Shown here in pieces: positions 20,855 through 21,646 of a stretch of 21,646 bases of DNA; within the stretch, counting starts at the first letter, position 1; every line of letters begins with the position of its first letter. Source of the stretch: Natrinema soli (GTDB lineage Archaea > Halobacteriota > Halobacteria > Halobacteriales > Natrialbaceae); assembly GCF_028618695.1 (NCBI RefSeq), contig NZ_JAQIVI010000002.1, forward strand, positions 1 through 21,646. Direction: 5' to 3'. The position numbers and the translations under genes are program-made. The notes under the pieces are model-generated. The model was not told where the DNA came from. It saw only the letters and a list, made by a program, of their open reading frames with translations, and made no database searches.

Positions 20855-21646
20855 GTGAGCGACGGTGCACAACTCGCGGGTGGGACTGACCGCGAGGATC
20901 CTCACCTTCCACGTCCTCGCGAGCACGAGCTCCCTGGTGGCGGCCTCTCCGTGTCGAGCCACTGGGTTCACGGCGTTCGCGATGCGACCGTCGTCGCTGC
21001 CGAGGACCGCCCGTTGTACCGACTGCTCATGGACCTCCTCGCGGACATCCATGTCCCCGGCTGTATGCCCGCTCGGCTGGTATCAGAGTGTGAAGATCTC
21101 GTCGACGTGAAGCGAGCGGTCGAGAACATCGACCGCGGTCGTGCCGATGTTGGTGGCGTCGGGTGGGGGATGGGATACTGCTACACCGTCCGGGACGCGA
21201 TCGAAGAGTACCGGGACCGCGAGCCGCAGACGCTCGTTGCGGTTGGTTGCTCGGGCTCGAAGTACGAGGTCGATGACCCTGTTCCGGCAGCAGACCTCTA
21301 CCGGGGCGCGTACTGGTCGTGCAAACGCGAGTACGGCCAGATGATCGGCGACGATCGGCGGATCATCTCGGCACAGCATGCGCTTCTTCGATTTGACGAG
21401 GAGATCGCGTCCTACGAGCGAACGCCGGGGGACCTCGAAGGGATCCCGGTCCACTCGAGTGAACGGCTTCCGAACGGGGAGGATGTCAACACGTTCCTCG
21501 ACCAGTGGGCACTGAGCGTCTACGAAGGGCTGACCCGTTGGCTTCGAGCAGCCGCGGGCGGGGTCGATCCACGAGATGTATCGCTCGAGATCCTCCTCGG
21601 GAGAAACTATCGTGACCCGCTCGAGGAGCGGGGTGTGTTCGATCGG
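20855..21646 (+). CDS. DUF6884-like domain protein (runs off the window)
   Basis: From GTG 20855 a continuous 264-codon frame reaches the window edge without a stop. Residues 1-125 are not recognised (YRLLMDLLADIHVPGCMPAR, then VKRAVENIDRGRADVGGVGW). Residues about 126-195 match the DUF6884 pattern as I know it: LVAVGCSGSKYEVDDPVPAA, DLYRGAYWSCKREYGQMIG and RRIISAQHALLRFDEEIASY. DUF6884 proteins occur in phages and mobile elements and have no firmly assigned activity known to me. The C-terminal part (LDQWALSVYEGLTRWLRAAA) is helical. The gene follows the 46 aa gene by 5 bases. Confidence 0.72.
   Translation, partial: MSDGAQLAGGTDREDPHLPRPREHELPGGGLSVSSHWVHGVRDATVVAAEDRPLYRLLMDLLADIHVPGCMPARLVSECEDLVDVKRAVENIDRGRADVGGVGWGMGYCYTVRDAIEEYRDREPQTLVAVGCSGSKYEVDDPVPAADLYRGAYWSCKREYGQMIGDDRRIISAQHALLRFDEEIASYERTPGDLEGIPVHSSERLPNGEDVNTFLDQWALSVYEGLTRWLRAAAGGVDPRDVSLEILLGRNYRDPLEERGVFDR

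Noticed and set aside
1..21646. CRISPR arrays, tRNA genes, rRNA, integrase or attachment sites
   Set aside because: None was seen on reading both strands. No regularly spaced repeats, cloverleaf-like segments or tyrosine-recombinase motifs were found by eye; short tRNA fragments could be missed without a search.

Overview
The window looks like haloarchaeal accessory DNA (class Halobacteria), probably a plasmid, megaplasmid or integrated element rather than core chromosome. The reasons are acidic proteins, high GC with frequent CTCGAG, leaderless-looking TATA promoters, and families I know mainly from haloarchaea: HalOD1, DUF7692-like, haloarchaeal IS6/IS4/IS66/ISH3-type transposases and small PadR regulators. 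No rRNA, tRNA, CRISPR array or intact integrase was seen. Assignments rest on remembered family signatures; no database search was run.

Layout. 1-1001: a UPF0175-like antitoxin and a DUF3368/PIN toxin, translationally coupled. 1094-2021: a gene cut at its 5' end by the left part of an IS6-type element. 2103-2847: a PadR regulator with a candidate operator, and a small conserved haloarchaeal protein. 2848-4614: decayed DNA with small genes, an IS5 relic and two zinc-finger fragments. 4686-5937: an intact IS4 transposase. 5981-10522: a mostly minus-strand cassette of unknown function (47 aa ORF, 105 aa protein, a protein of about 850 aa with two winged-helix segments and a frameshift near its N-terminus, a Cys-rich zinc protein, a 100 aa protein) with a divergent winged-helix gene and a palindromic operator between. 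10860-11042: the missing right part of the IS6-type element.

11076-15599 is a lower-GC island with two divergent genes. One is a DUF5677-like gene split by a complete IS66 element (14-bp inverted repeats, 8-bp target duplication CTTTGAAT) that also carries a separate in-frame stop. The other is a 607 aa protein with a DUF4365-like PD-(D/E)xK nuclease-like N-terminus. This pair is the best candidate for an uncharacterised defence-like locus. 15640-17396 holds an ISH3 relic, a DUF7692 pseudogene, a HalOD1 gene and the C-terminal remnant of an Orc1/Cdc6 initiator. 17441-18301 holds a second PadR gene and a two-gene unit whose first member begins like an Mrr endonuclease. 18483-19694 is an intact MFS transporter. 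20121-21646 is a three-gene run whose first two members share a repeated hairpin leader; the third is a DUF6884-like gene running off the window.

The most unusual pattern is that the transposase reading frames of five unrelated IS families here (IS6, IS5, IS4, IS66, ISH3) are full of long, often perfect inverted repeats (9-15 bp stems, short loops). I did not notice these in the non-transposase genes.
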